From NCBI GenBank assembly GCA_002453315.1, contig DKGO01000030.1:1-64000 (forward strand): a stretch of 64,000 nucleotides of DNA. The letters are read 5' to 3'. The notes beneath the pieces were generated by a model, which saw nothing but the letters and a program-made list of their open reading frames with translations, was not told the DNA's origin and ran no database searches. The translations under genes were made by a program, and so were the position numbers. Within the stretch, counting starts at the first letter, position 1. Every line of letters starts with the position of its first letter. Of this stretch, positions 55,118-64,000 are shown in pieces. Source of the DNA: Caryophanales bacterium UBA6768. GTDB taxonomy: Bacteria; Bacillota; Bacilli; Bacillales_D; Amphibacillaceae.

Positions 55118-55549
55118 TTAATGATTCCGTTTCTGTTCAAAATTTAAATAGACTAATTTAAGGACAAAGGAAGTTGGTAAGATAAATCCAATTAATGCTT
55201 GGATTATCGCGACAAATCGTCCAATCCCTATTGGTGTTACATCCCCATACCCAATCGTTAAAATTGTCACCCCACTAAAGTATATGCAAGTAAATAAATG
55301 ATTCATTAAATTGTCTTTACTATGTTTTATTCCATCAACAATCGTTAACTCATAAAAAGATAAAAGAAAGTAAATTAATCCAAATCCAATAATAACAATA
55401 CAATATATAAGGATTAACGTATAAAATATGTGAAATGAAATACTGTGCCTATATCCTGTTGCTTTTTTTGTATGTTCATTAAAAATGATGAATTGGATGA
55501 CACTCGTAAACACGACACCAAATATTAACATAATCAACATCATTTCCAT
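55118..55549 (-). CDS. Two-TM potassium channel family protein
   Basis: A 143-residue membrane protein with an extra N-terminal hydrophobic segment, a second one at about 40-70, the pore helix and selectivity filter TILTIGYGDVTP (near 97-108), and a final TM segment. TIGYGD is the K+ selectivity signature. No cytoplasmic RCK/TrkA domain is present, so it is a bare pore module. It could set membrane potential or K+ flux; direction and gating are unknown. Confidence 0.88.
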   Translation of the reverse strand: MEMMLIMLIFGVVFTSVIQFIIFNEHTKKATGYRHSISFHIFYTLILIYCIVIIGFGLIYFLLSFYELTIVDGIKHSKDNLMNHLFTCIYFSGVTILTIGYGDVTPIGIGRFVAIIQALIGFILPTSFVLKLVYLNFEQKRNH

Positions 55550-55765
55550 TTTATCCCGACCAATCTACGTTTACTAATGTATATGTAGTTTATTTTTATA
55601 ATAAACCTATACCTTCTAGACAATTTACTTGTTTATGACAGGTAAAAGATATTGCAATTGATTTGATGTTCCTTTTTCGTGTATCTGATTCGTGAATTTT
55701 AATGATGAGAATGATAAGATAAATAAGATAATGACAATGAATAACTAACTCAAAGGGGTATAATA

Positions 55766-56446
55766 ATGAGGATTTTAATTGTCGAAGATGACCATTCAAT
55801 TGCTTTAGGTTTGGAATACTCCCTTCAAGCGGAAGGCTATCAGACGGTCATTTGCAAAGATGTTGCATCTGCGAATAAAATAATCAAAAATGAATTAAAT
55901 ACAATTGATTTATGTTTAATCGATTTGTCCCTACCTGATGGAAGTGGCTATGAGATATGTCGGATTGTTAAAGAACATAGTGATGTGCCAGTCATTTTTC
56001 TAACGGCCCTTGATGATGAGGTAAATGTCGTGATGGGACTAGATATGGGAGCTGATGATTATGTAACAAAACCGTTTCGGATTCGCGAACTTATCTCCCG
56101 TATCAATTCCGTTCTTAGACGGTATCATAAACAGCAAACACAAACAACGGTTTTTTTAGGTAATGTCCATGTCAATCCCCAAACCGGTAAAGTATATAAA
56201 TTGGGATCTGAAATAGATTTAACCGCTTTAGAATATCGTCTGCTACTTACACTAATCAATCACCGTGGACAAATACTTTCCCGTAACCAGCTACTTGAAC
56301 AAATTTGGGATGTGGCTGGTGATTTTGTTAATGACAATACACTAACTGTTTATATTAAAAGACTACGGAAAAAATTAGAGGACAAGCCACAAAAACCTAA
56401 AATTATTGAGACTGTACGTGGTCGTGGCTATAGAATTGGTGAATAA
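55766..56446 (+). CDS. OmpR-family response regulator of an ABC transporter cluster
   Basis: A 226-residue regulator. The receiver domain has EDD (7-9), phospho-acceptor D53 (LIDLSLPDG) and K in VTKPF. The C-terminal winged helix has the usual LTALEYRLL..RNQLLEQIWD..YIKRLRKKLE pattern and ends RGRGYRIGE. It is followed at once by its kinase gene and then by an ABC transporter, the layout of antimicrobial-peptide sensing and detoxification modules (Bce type). AAAGGGG precedes ATG 55766. Confidence 0.95.
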   Translation: MRILIVEDDHSIALGLEYSLQAEGYQTVICKDVASANKIIKNELNTIDLCLIDLSLPDGSGYEICRIVKEHSDVPVIFLTALDDEVNVVMGLDMGADDYVTKPFRIRELISRINSVLRRYHKQQTQTTVFLGNVHVNPQTGKVYKLGSEIDLTALEYRLLLTLINHRGQILSRNQLLEQIWDVAGDFVNDNTLTVYIKRLRKKLEDKPQKPKIIETVRGRGYRIGE

Positions 56447-56447
56447 G

Positions 56448-57452
56448 ATGTGGCAACATAAAGAGTTTATTCATTTAATTTGCATTATAGTGTTCATTTC
56501 TGTTCTAGGAATTATTACCGGCTACTATATCTCACCAATAGCGGCACTATTAATTGCCATCACTACTTCATTAATTATTTTTATCACATTATATTATACT
56601 AAAAAACGTTACTCAGAGATTAAACGTTTATCCCACTATTTGCGACAAATCAGTAGTGGTGATGATTCGTTAGATATTCGTGACAACCATGAGGGAGAAC
56701 TGAGTATTTTAAAAAGTGAGATTTATAAAGTGACGACAATGTTAGCTGAACAAAGGTCGTTATTACAAAAGGACAAAATTCATTTAACAAATGCCATATC
56801 AGATATTTCCCATCAATTAAAAACACCACTCACCTCGATGTCAATGATGGTTGAATTACTTCAATCAAGTACACTTCCTATGAAAAAAAGGATGGAATTC
56901 ACAAAAACAATTCGTACGCAATTGGAACGAATTGAGTGGCTAGTATCTGCCCTTTTAAAACTGTCAAAAATTGATGCTGGTACAGCACAATTTCAGCGTG
57001 AAGCGATTTTAGTGAGAGACTTGGTCGATAAGGCGATAGAAACGGTTTTAATACCACTAGATATAAAAGAGCAAAAAGTAATTATCGATGGGGACCCACA
57101 AGCAATTGTTCATGCGGATATAAATTGGACAAGTGAAGCGTTGATCAATATTTTTCGGAATGCTGTATCACATACCCCTGAATTAGGTGAATTACATATT
57201 AAATTTTCACAAAATCCCCTATTTACTGAAATCATGATCCGAGATAGTGGACCGGGAATCCCTAAAGAGGACCTCCCACATATTTTCAAACGATTTTATC
57301 GTGGGAAATATGCAGCAAAAGATAGTGTTGGTATTGGCCTTGCTATGGCATACAGTATTATTAAGAAACAGGATGGTGATATCAATGTCACCAGTTCTCA
57401 GAAAGAAGGCACGATATTTACATTGAAATTTTATCACTTAAAATCCTCCTGA
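56448..57452 (+). CDS. Intramembrane-sensing histidine kinase
   Basis: A 334-residue kinase with two TM segments (residues about 9-28 and 31-50) joined by only a few external residues, so it cannot sense with an outer domain. Then come a HAMP-like linker, H122 in DISHQLKTPLTS and a HATPase domain (RNAVSHTP, DSGPGIP, GIGLAMAYSI). Kinases of this build normally sense through their partner ABC transporter, encoded here just downstream. ATG 56448 starts one base after the regulator's stop. Confidence 0.93.
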   Translation: MWQHKEFIHLICIIVFISVLGIITGYYISPIAALLIAITTSLIIFITLYYTKKRYSEIKRLSHYLRQISSGDDSLDIRDNHEGELSILKSEIYKVTTMLAEQRSLLQKDKIHLTNAISDISHQLKTPLTSMSMMVELLQSSTLPMKKRMEFTKTIRTQLERIEWLVSALLKLSKIDAGTAQFQREAILVRDLVDKAIETVLIPLDIKEQKVIIDGDPQAIVHADINWTSEALINIFRNAVSHTPELGELHIKFSQNPLFTEIMIRDSGPGIPKEDLPHIFKRFYRGKYAAKDSVGIGLAMAYSIIKKQDGDINVTSSQKEGTIFTLKFYHLKSS

Positions 57453-57461
57453 GTGACTAAA

Positions 57462-57506
57462 TTGTCATATTAGAGTCACTCCACAGTCATGTCAGCACAT
57501 TATACT
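57462..57506 (+). promoter_or_regulatory. Promoter with 11-bp direct repeats before the ABC transporter
   Basis: GTCA recurs at 57464, 57475 and 57486, exactly one 11-bp step apart, in WTGTCAT/GAGTCAC/CAGTCAT context. TATACT at 57501-57506 is a good -10 and no -35 is apparent. OmpR-family regulators often bind such tandem half-sites in place of a -35. An 8-bp inverted pair GAGTGACT/AGTCACTC overlaps at 57451-57481. Confidence 0.6.
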
Positions 57507-57535
57507 GAGAGCAACGATTTATAGGAGGTCATTAT

Positions 57536-58219
57536 GTGGAAATTTTAAAAGTAGACAATTTAACAAAAGTATATGGTAAAGGGAATACTGCTGTTAAGGC
57601 ATTGGATAATGTGTCGTTCTCTGTGAATAAAGGGGAGTTTGTCGCCATTGTTGGCGCATCTGGTTCAGGAAAATCAACATTGCTCCATATGATTGGTGGT
57701 GTTGATCGTCCAACAACAGGAAAGGTATTTGTCGATGGAACGGATATCTATGAACTAAATGAAACGAACTTAGCGATTTTTCGTAGACGACATATCGGAC
57801 TTATTTATCAATTTTACAACTTAATTCCTGTCTTATCGGTAGAAGAAAATATCACATTGCCTTTGTTGCTGGATGGCCACCAGGTAGATGACAAACAATT
57901 TAAGGAAGTCATTACTAAACTTGGCTTGACTGAACGAATCGGATACTTGCCGAACCAATTATCAGGTGGTCAACAACAACGTGTGTCAATTGGACGTGCT
58001 CTCATTAACAATCCGGCACTAATGCTTGCTGATGAACCTACCGGTAATCTTGACAGTAAAAATGGAGAAGAAATTGTTGAGCTAATGAAAATGTTCAACA
58101 AAACGTACAATCAAACGTTAATTATGATTACCCATGACGAAAGAATTGCCTTACAAGCGGATAGAATGATCACCATTCAAGACGGTAAGGTAGAAAGTGA
58201 TGAGGTAATCCGTCCATGA
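57536..58219 (+). CDS. ABC transporter ATP-binding protein (peptide antibiotic type)
   Basis: A 227-residue ATPase of the LolD/MacB/BceA group, with Walker A GASGSGKST, Q-loop YQFYNLIP, signature LSGGQQQR and Walker B MLADEPTGNLD. The start is GTG 57536 behind AGGAGG. Its stop overlaps the permease start by 4 bp (ATGA). With the upstream two-component system it should form a stimulus-responsive resistance pump. Confidence 0.95.
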   Translation: MEILKVDNLTKVYGKGNTAVKALDNVSFSVNKGEFVAIVGASGSGKSTLLHMIGGVDRPTTGKVFVDGTDIYELNETNLAIFRRRHIGLIYQFYNLIPVLSVEENITLPLLLDGHQVDDKQFKEVITKLGLTERIGYLPNQLSGGQQQRVSIGRALINNPALMLADEPTGNLDSKNGEEIVELMKMFNKTYNQTLIMITHDERIALQADRMITIQDGKVESDEVIRP

Positions 58220-60792
58220 ATATCATGAATAAATTAACACTTAGAATACTTAAAGAAAACAAACGGCGTACAATGGTCACCATTATTGGGGTCATTATTT
58301 CAGTCGCCATGTTAACGGCTGTTTCTACGATTGCTGTCTCGTTTATTGATTTATCTAAAAGACAAGAAATAGCAGACTCTGGTGAATGGCATGCCTTATA
58401 TGAAAATGTCGTTCCGAAACAGATAGAAGAATTGAAGGATGATGACAGCACAAAAGAAGTTATCCTTTCTAGTGATATAGGTTATGCCATGTTGGAAGAT
58501 GGTGCAAATGAATATAAGCCATATGTTTTTTTAAAAGCCTATGATGAGAAGGGTTTTGAACACTTCCCAGTCAACTTGCAAGAAGGTAGATTTCCAAAGA
58601 ATAATCAGGAAATAGTGATTTCTAAAGCAATTGAGAGTAATGGAAATGTATCGTGGAAAATTGGTGATAAGGTAAACTTAGGTCTTGGCCACCGGATTCC
58701 AAATGATCGAGCTTTAGAGGAAACTTTGAATCAAAGTTATTCATTGCAAGTATCATATGAAGATGGAACAATCATAGAAGAATTAATAATAGAAAATGAA
58801 AAGACTTTTACGATTGTCGGTGTGATGGAACGGCCAACATGGGAACCATTACAAGCACCTGGATATACAATTTTAACCAATTTAGACGGTTCCCATTTGT
58901 CAACAAATGCTACAATTAATGCTTCTGTTATTTGGAACAAAGTGAATAACAAACAAGTAAAGCATGCGAAAGAGTTAGGGACTAAATTCGGCACTAGTGA
59001 ACCAACATTAAATAAAGGTTTATTACGATATTATGGGATTTTCGGTGATACGATGAAAATGACTTTGTATTCTTTAGTCGCAATCATCATGACCGTCATC
59101 ATTGTTGGTTCAGTTTCCCTTATTTATAATGCATTTGCCATTTCTGTTTCCGAACGATCACGTTATCTTGGTATGCTAGCAAGTGTTGGTGCCACTCGCG
59201 AACAAAAACGTCGCTCGGTATTTTTTGAAGGGGCTGTTATTGGGGCGGTTAGTATTCCACTTGGTCTAATAGCCGGAATTGGCGGAATAGCTGTAACCTT
59301 TATTTTCCTGAACAATATGATTGGGGATGCCTTAGGAGTAACGGAAAAACTAGTTGTAGTTGTCACTCCCATGTCAATCATTGTTGCTTGTTTCGTATCA
59401 ATTTTAACCATTTTTATTTCTACTTACCTACCAGCAAGACGTGCGTCAAAAATTACTGCTATCGATGCCATTAGACAGACAGAAGATATCAAATTAACAC
59501 GTAAAAAAATAAAAACAAATCGCCTAATTAGAAAACTGTTTGGCATTGAAGCTGAATTTGGCTTAAAAAACTTAAAAAGAAATAAAAAACGCTATCAAAT
59601 TACTGTTTTTTCACTCGTTATTAGTATTGTTTTATTTTTATCTGTGTCATATTTTACATTCAGTATAAAACAATCAGTTAATCTAACGCAGGATGGACAA
59701 AATTATGATATAGAGATATACAAAGGAAATCAAACAAACGAACAATGGGAACGGCTCATCACTAAAGTTAGTGAATTAGATGAAATTACTGAGTTAAGTG
59801 TGAGCTATTACGGTAACTATCAAACTAAAGTCGATGGGGAAGATGTCCCTGAATTAGCAAGGGATACGGCTATAATTGAAGATGGTAAAGTAATTAATTC
59901 ATTATCAATCATCAGTTTAGATGATGAAAGTTTAAAAAAATATGGTGAACAGGCAAATATTGAGATAGATACTTTACTAAATAAACATGTAATTAACGGT
60001 ATTCTGATTAATGAGGTAACTTATTACAACAAAAATAATAAGTATGTACGTGATAAAGCATTGTTAAAATCAGTTGGTGAATCAATTGACATTTATGGTT
60101 TTAATGAAGAAACTTTTGAAACACCTTTTATAGATAAACTAAATATAGCTCATATAACGACAGAGCGACCAGTGGGAGTTCATAAGGCTAATGAAGGGGA
60201 AGTAATTTTCATTGTTTCTGAACAAACACTGAAGCAAATAAATGACGGGGAAAATAGTCATGGAAGATTATACTTAACAAGTTCAGACCCACTAAAAACC
60301 GATGAAGATATTAATGAAATACATGAGGTTGCAGTAGACATGTTTAACTCCTATATGGCCCGACAGTCAGATCAACAATTGTTATTAATTATCTCTGTTT
60401 TCACCTATGGTTTTATTGCTTTAATTACTGCCATTTCAATTGCAAATATTTTTAACACGATTTCTACAAGTATTTCATTACGGAAACGAGAATTTGCTAT
60501 GCTTAAATCAATCGGGATGACACCAGGTGGCTTTAATAAAATGCTCAACTATGAAAGTATTTTTTATGGAATTAAATCATTACTTTATGGCCTCCCAATC
60601 AGTATTGGTATCATGTATTTGATGCATATTGCCTTGGAAAATAGTTTTCTGTTTGATTTTACATTACCGTGGTTTCATATTATTTTCGTCATTGTTGCCA
60701 TCTTTATGATTGTTGGTTCTGCCATGCTTTACTCTAGTAGTAAAGTGAAAAAGGAAAATATTATTGATACATTAAAACAGGAAAATATTTAA
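58216..60792 (+). CDS. FtsX-like ABC permease, two-repeat form
   Basis: An 858-residue permease with two FtsX-type units. The first has TM1 near 20-40, a large outer domain (about 45-270) and three TM segments to about 420. The second has TM5 near 465-485, another outer domain (about 490-720) and three more TM segments. Repeated permease motifs SERSRYLGMLASVGATREQ and SLRKREFAMLKSIGMTPGG mark the ends of each unit. It is longer than a BceB-type permease (about 640 residues, single outer domain), so it is a different subgroup within the same style of cluster. The substrate may be a lantibiotic or similar peptide. Confidence 0.9.
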   Translation: MNIMNKLTLRILKENKRRTMVTIIGVIISVAMLTAVSTIAVSFIDLSKRQEIADSGEWHALYENVVPKQIEELKDDDSTKEVILSSDIGYAMLEDGANEYKPYVFLKAYDEKGFEHFPVNLQEGRFPKNNQEIVISKAIESNGNVSWKIGDKVNLGLGHRIPNDRALEETLNQSYSLQVSYEDGTIIEELIIENEKTFTIVGVMERPTWEPLQAPGYTILTNLDGSHLSTNATINASVIWNKVNNKQVKHAKELGTKFGTSEPTLNKGLLRYYGIFGDTMKMTLYSLVAIIMTVIIVGSVSLIYNAFAISVSERSRYLGMLASVGATREQKRRSVFFEGAVIGAVSIPLGLIAGIGGIAVTFIFLNNMIGDALGVTEKLVVVVTPMSIIVACFVSILTIFISTYLPARRASKITAIDAIRQTEDIKLTRKKIKTNRLIRKLFGIEAEFGLKNLKRNKKRYQITVFSLVISIVLFLSVSYFTFSIKQSVNLTQDGQNYDIEIYKGNQTNEQWERLITKVSELDEITELSVSYYGNYQTKVDGEDVPELARDTAIIEDGKVINSLSIISLDDESLKKYGEQANIEIDTLLNKHVINGILINEVTYYNKNNKYVRDKALLKSVGESIDIYGFNEETFETPFIDKLNIAHITTERPVGVHKANEGEVIFIVSEQTLKQINDGENSHGRLYLTSSDPLKTDEDINEIHEVAVDMFNSYMARQSDQQLLLIISVFTYGFIALITAISIANIFNTISTSISLRKREFAMLKSIGMTPGGFNKMLNYESIFYGIKSLLYGLPISIGIMYLMHIALENSFLFDFTLPWFHIIFVIVAIFMIVGSAMLYSSSKVKKENIIDTLKQENI

Positions 60793-60879
60793 ATTGACAC
60801 TCATCTTGAAGATTATATTCTATATTTAAAGTTTTGAAAATTCGCGCCGTAAATTTATTAGTTTTGTTGAAATTTTGAA

Positions 60880-61470
60880 ACGTAGGTCGCAGGTGTGTTC
60901 TAAATTCCAGCATTTTTATCAAATTTTACAACGTGGGTCGCGAGCGCGTCACAAATTTCGGCGTTTTTATCAATTTTTGCAACGCGGGTTGCGAGCGCGT
61001 CACAAATTTCGGCGTTTTTATCAATTTTTGCTACGCGGATCGCGAGCGCGTCACAAATTTCGGCGTTTTTATCAAGTTTTGCAACGCGGGTTGCGAGCGC
61101 GTCACAAATTTCGGCGTTTTTATCAATTTTTGCAACGCGGATCGCGAGCGCGTCACAAATTTCACTGTTTTTATCAATTTTTGCAACGCGGGTCGCGAGC
61201 GCGTCACAAATTTCACTGTTTTTATCAATTTTTGCAACGCGGGATGCGAGCACGTCACAAATTCCAGCGTTTTTATCAATTTTTGCAACGCGGGTTGCGA
61301 GCGCGTCACAAATTTTGGTGTTTTTATCAATTTTTGCAACGTGGATCGCGAGCGCGTCACAAGTTTCGGCGTTTTTATCAATTTTTGCAACGCGGGTCGC
61401 GAGCGCGTCACAAATTCCGTTGTTTTTCACTTTTTTGCAATGCAAGAACATCCCGCATGTCAAATTTACA
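60880..61470. repeat. 51-bp tandem repeat array, ten clear copies
   Basis: The core GCGAGCGCGTCACAAATTTC recurs at 51-bp intervals from about 60940 to 61399, ten times, with decayed copies at each edge (about 60889 and 61450). Between cores is GGCGTTTTTATCAATTTTTGCAACGCGG. Since 51 is 17 codons, several frames on both strands stay open (repeat peptides such as RARHKFRRFYQFLQRGS or IDKNAEICDALATRVAK). None has a convincing ribosome site, so I do not call a gene. Variation is concentrated at GGGTC/GGGTT/GGATC and at TTCGG/TTCAC. It fills most of the 800 bp between two operons. Confidence 0.9.
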
Positions 61471-61532
61471 ATATTTTTAAATTACTATGAAAAAAGGGTT
61501 TGAATTTAATTAGCTTATTTAATACGAAAATG

Positions 61533-61570
61533 AAACATGCCCAATCCTTACGGAAAAGGCATGTTTTCTT
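61533..61570. terminator. Terminator between the repeat array and the atoE-like gene
   Basis: ACATGCC (61535-61541) pairs with GGCATGT (61558-61564), followed by TTTTCTT on the plus strand and T-rich sequence on the minus. It probably ends the leftward transporter gene and may act both ways. Confidence 0.7.
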
Positions 61571-61598
61571 ATCATCAATATTAAACAAAATTAAAAAC

Positions 61599-62933
61599 TT
61601 AAAGGAATAAAAGCCCAATGGCAATTGGGAAAAAGCTGTAGATTAAAATAATGACACAGAATCCCATAATATCTCTAACTCGTAGTCCAGCGATTGCTAA
61701 TAATGGAAGAGCCCAGAATGGTTGAATCATATTCGTCCAAGCATCTCCCCAAGCAACAGCCATGGCGGTTTTAGCAGTATCGACGCCAATTTCGATACCT
61801 GCCGGAATCATAATTGGACCTTGTACTGCCCACTGTCCTCCACCAGAAGGGACGAAAAAGTTGACTAATCCAGCACTTATAAAAGTGAACAGTGGATAGG
61901 TAAATTCTGTTGAAATATTAACGAACCATAATGACATTTGATCTGATAAACCCGATTCCACCATCATCCCCATAATTCCTGCGTAGAACGGGAATTGTAC
62001 AATAATGCCACCAACATTTCTCACCGCATTATTGACACTATGAATAAACCTTCTTGGCGTTCGGTGCAGAAGGATACCAAAAAAGAGCATAATTAAGTTA
62101 ACGATATTAATATTTAAATCAAAACCGTTTACAGTAAAATGATAGACAATAAAAGCTAAACCTAAAATACCGACGAGAATAGAAATAATTTGACTGTTTT
62201 CCAGTCTATCAGACGGTGTTAATTCCTTTCCATCTAATTTCTCTTCTTGAAATTCCTCCTCAAAATTTGTCTCCTTCCAATCCTTTTGCTCTTGGATTTC
62301 AAGGCCCTCTCGACTTTTCAATAAAATTCGATTTAAAAATGGCAGTGTAATAAGAAGAACAAAAACAATAAACAAGTTAAAACTGCTGAATAATGTCTCT
62401 GAGACAGGTATTGTACCAATTGTATCTTCTAAAAAGTGACCAGGGGTGGCAATTAGTAGTGGAATTGAACCCGAAAATCCACCATGCCATAATAAAAATC
62501 CACTATAGGCACTCGCCACTAGTAGACGATAATCAACTGAAGGTACTCGTTTTGCCAATTGTATCGCTAACAAAGCCCCAACAACTAAACCAAACCCGTA
62601 ATTTAATAATGAAGCAAGTGAAGCAACGATAGTTACGAGAACAATCGCTTGTACAGGCGATTTAGCTAATTTACTTATATTTTCTAAACCTTTTTTGACA
62701 ATTGGAGTATTAGCTAAAACGTAACCAGTAACAACGATGAGTGACATCTGCATCGCAAATGCAAGTAAATCCCAGAAACCAGTTCCCCAATATTCTACCA
62801 TTTTAAGTGGCGAACTACCTGTCATAATTAATCCTAAAACAAAGACAACAAGGGTTAAAATAACTGCAAATAAGAAAGCATCAGGTAAGTAACGTTGAAC
62901 GATACGATCAAAGAAATTAGTGATAGCTCTCAT
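61599..62933 (-). CDS. atoE: Short-chain fatty acid transporter, AtoE type
   Basis: A 444-residue membrane protein with about 12 hydrophobic segments. Family-typical stretches are FFDRIVQRYLPDAFLFAVIL at the start, LNYGFGLVVGALLA, WHGGFSGSIPLLIATPGH and FFVPSGGGQWAVQGPI. AtoE proteins import acetoacetate or short-chain fatty acids. No catabolic partner genes adjoin it. TTG 62936 or ATG 62933 can start it; both suit AAAGGGG. A perfect cre site upstream suggests repression by preferred sugars. Confidence 0.9.
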   Translation of the reverse strand: MRAITNFFDRIVQRYLPDAFLFAVILTLVVFVLGLIMTGSSPLKMVEYWGTGFWDLLAFAMQMSLIVVTGYVLANTPIVKKGLENISKLAKSPVQAIVLVTIVASLASLLNYGFGLVVGALLAIQLAKRVPSVDYRLLVASAYSGFLLWHGGFSGSIPLLIATPGHFLEDTIGTIPVSETLFSSFNLFIVFVLLITLPFLNRILLKSREGLEIQEQKDWKETNFEEEFQEEKLDGKELTPSDRLENSQIISILVGILGLAFIVYHFTVNGFDLNINIVNLIMLFFGILLHRTPRRFIHSVNNAVRNVGGIIVQFPFYAGIMGMMVESGLSDQMSLWFVNISTEFTYPLFTFISAGLVNFFVPSGGGQWAVQGPIMIPAGIEIGVDTAKTAMAVAWGDAWTNMIQPFWALPLLAIAGLRVRDIMGFCVIILIYSFFPIAIGLLFL

Positions 62934-62961
62934 CAATCTTTTCCCCTTTCTTCAATTTTAA

Positions 62962-62976
62962 AGTAATCGCTTACAA
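62962..62976 (-). promoter_or_regulatory. CcpA (cre) site before the atoE-like gene
   Basis: On the minus strand TTGTAAGCGATTACT matches the cre consensus WTGNAANCGNWNNCW at every position. It lies 29-43 bp upstream of the start codon, suited to repression by CcpA in glucose. Confidence 0.8.
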
Positions 62977-63086
62977 ATATTGTGACATATTGTGTAATAT
63001 ATTGCAATAATTCATTAAATTGTTGTATTTTCTTTTCCAATGTTTGTACGCTTGTTTCCATTTTATGTATGAAATTTGTTAATATG

Positions 63087-63142
63087 CAAAAAAGAAAGTG
63101 TAACAAACTCCGATTGTACGAGGGAGTCTATTACACTTTTTT
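63087..63142 (-). terminator. Terminator of the ABC exporter gene
   Basis: On the minus strand AAAGTGTAATAGACTCC pairs with GGAGTTTGTTACACTTT (few mismatches), followed by CTTTTTT. It lies about 25 bp past the stop codon at 63166. Confidence 0.88.
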
Positions 63143-63165
63143 GACCTATATTAAATATTTATCCT

Positions 63166-64000
63166 TTAGTTTACAACATGATCAAAATCTTGTACTTGAT
63201 ATAAATCATAATAACTGCCACGTTTTGCTAATAATTGTTCATGTGTACCTACTTCGGTAATTTTACCGTGTTCCATCACGACGATACGATCAGCATGTGT
63301 AATCGTTGCTAATCTGTGAGCAACGATAAATGTCGTCCGATCAGCGGCTAATTTTTTCATTGCTGTTTGAATGCTATGTTCACTTTCCAAATCTAGGGCG
63401 GAAGTTGCCTCATCGAAAATAAGAATAGGTGGATTTTTCAAAAACACCCTTGCAATGGCAATTCGTTGTTGTTGTCCCCCTGAAAGTTTGACGCCACGTT
63501 CCCCTACCAATGTATCATATCGATAAGGCAACTCCATAATAAATTCGTGCGCATTTGCAGCCTTAGCAGCGGCTATCACTTCTTCATCAGTGGCAAAAGG
63601 ATTTCCCATTCTTATATTCATAGCTATAGATTCACTAAATAAAATATTATCTTGCAACACCATGCCAATATTATTTCTTAATGACCGTTGGGTTACATTG
63701 CGAATATCGATGCCGTCCACTTTTATCGATCCATCTGTCACATCATAAAATCGTGACATTAGGCTCACCAAAGTTGATTTTCCTCCCCCACTCATACCGA
63801 CAAGGGCAATCGTTTCACCTTCATCAACTTTTAAACTAACATCGCAAATAACATCGTTTTCTTCCTTATCATACTGAAATGAAATATGATCAAATTCGAT
63901 TTCACCACGAACTTGTTGTAATGTCATTGCGTCTTCCTTATCATAAACATCATAATCTTCATTCATAAATTCAAAAACACGATCAATCGAAGCAACTGAC
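63166..64000 (-). CDS. ABC exporter (membrane-ATPase fusion), 3' part only
   Basis: The visible 278 residues are the end of the linker and the whole ATPase domain of a MsbA/LmrA-type exporter. They include Walker [11 protein letters not shown]-loop VLQDNILF, signature LSGGQQQR, Walker [13 protein letters not shown] and the H-loop VAHRLATI. The reading frame is open through base 64000: upstream of the first Met the codons continue as [11 protein letters not shown], which is the usual sequence joining the membrane domain. So the true start is outside the window. The transported substrate cannot be told. Confidence 0.95.
   Translation of the reverse strand, partial: SVASIDRVFEFMNEDYDVYDKEDAMTLQQVRGEIEFDHISFQYDKEENDVICDVSLKVDEGETIALVGMSGGGKSTLVSLMSRFYDVTDGSIKVDGIDIRNVTQRSLRNNIGMVLQDNILFSESIAMNIRMGNPFATDEEVIAAAKAANAHEFIMELPYRYDTLVGERGVKLSGGQQQRIAIARVFLKNPPILIFDEATSALDLESEHSIQTAMKKLAADRTTFIVAHRLATITHADRIVVMEHGKITEVGTHEQLLAKRGSYYDLYQVQDFDHVVN

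Noticed and set aside
60875..61490. Long open frames of up to 201 codons on both strands in the 51-bp array
   Set aside because: They exist because the repeat is a multiple of three and lacks stops. Starts have no ribosome site and several frames compete, so I list the array as a repeat only.

Overview
The window looks like chromosome from a low-GC, motile Bacillaceae bacterium, probably in the Oceanobacillus/Virgibacillus/Lentibacillus neighbourhood. This rests on AT-rich sequence, strong AGGAGG-type ribosome sites, TTG/GTG starts, a Bacillus-type conserved gene order (prfB-secA-hpf-flagellar late genes-comF-degSU, perR-bcp-ygzB) and TRAP/TAXI uptake genes common in salt-loving bacilli. The genus is inference. 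I saw no tRNA, rRNA, CRISPR or complete mobile element.

Layout. 1-172: tandem 20-21 bp repeats cut by the window edge. 173-7259 (minus): yojF, the SOS-type uvrBA operon with a LexA box, and a YtgP/MurJ flippase. 7560-11031 (plus): a three-gene operon of a divergent MurE-like ligase, a D-aspartate-ligase-like ATP-grasp enzyme and an Asp/Glu racemase. 11088-13689 (minus): a heme-copper reductase operon with a CuA subunit II and a subunit I lacking the usual active-site Tyr, behind an FNR-like class II promoter; it may be a CuA-type nitric oxide reductase. 13858-25108 (minus): cell division, cell wall and secretion genes minJ, ctpB, an M23 hydrolase, ftsX, ftsE, cccB, prfB (programmed frameshift) and secA, interrupted by a dead transposase. 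25310-41349 (minus): a small ORF, hpf, a frameshifted Abi gene between copies of the fliT terminator, then fliT-fliS-fliD-flaG-csrA-fliW-yviE-flgL-flgK-flgN-flgM-yvyF-comFC-comFA-degV-degU-degS. Flagellin (hag) is absent from its usual place. Two SigD promoters are readable.

41438-47312: yvyE, a small ORF, a class D sortase, a PBP3-like lipoprotein transpeptidase with a changed KTG box, an IDEAL-domain protein, a two-half P-loop NTPase and a YdjO-like zinc protein. 47517-50740 (minus): a TRAP-TAXI uptake system whose binding protein is circularly permuted. 51141-55549: ygzB, a fused pabBC, perR, a cobalamin adenosyltransferase, bcp and a K+ channel-like protein. 55766-60792 (plus): response regulator, intramembrane-sensing kinase and ABC transporter, with 11-bp direct repeats before the transporter. 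60880-61470: a 51-bp tandem repeat array open in several reading frames. 61599-64000 (minus): an AtoE-type fatty acid transporter with a perfect cre box, and the 3' end of an ABC exporter.

The strongest candidates for something new are the circularly permuted TAXI binding protein, the MurE-like/ATP-grasp/racemase operon, the Tyr-less heme-copper oxidase operon, and the 51-bp array.
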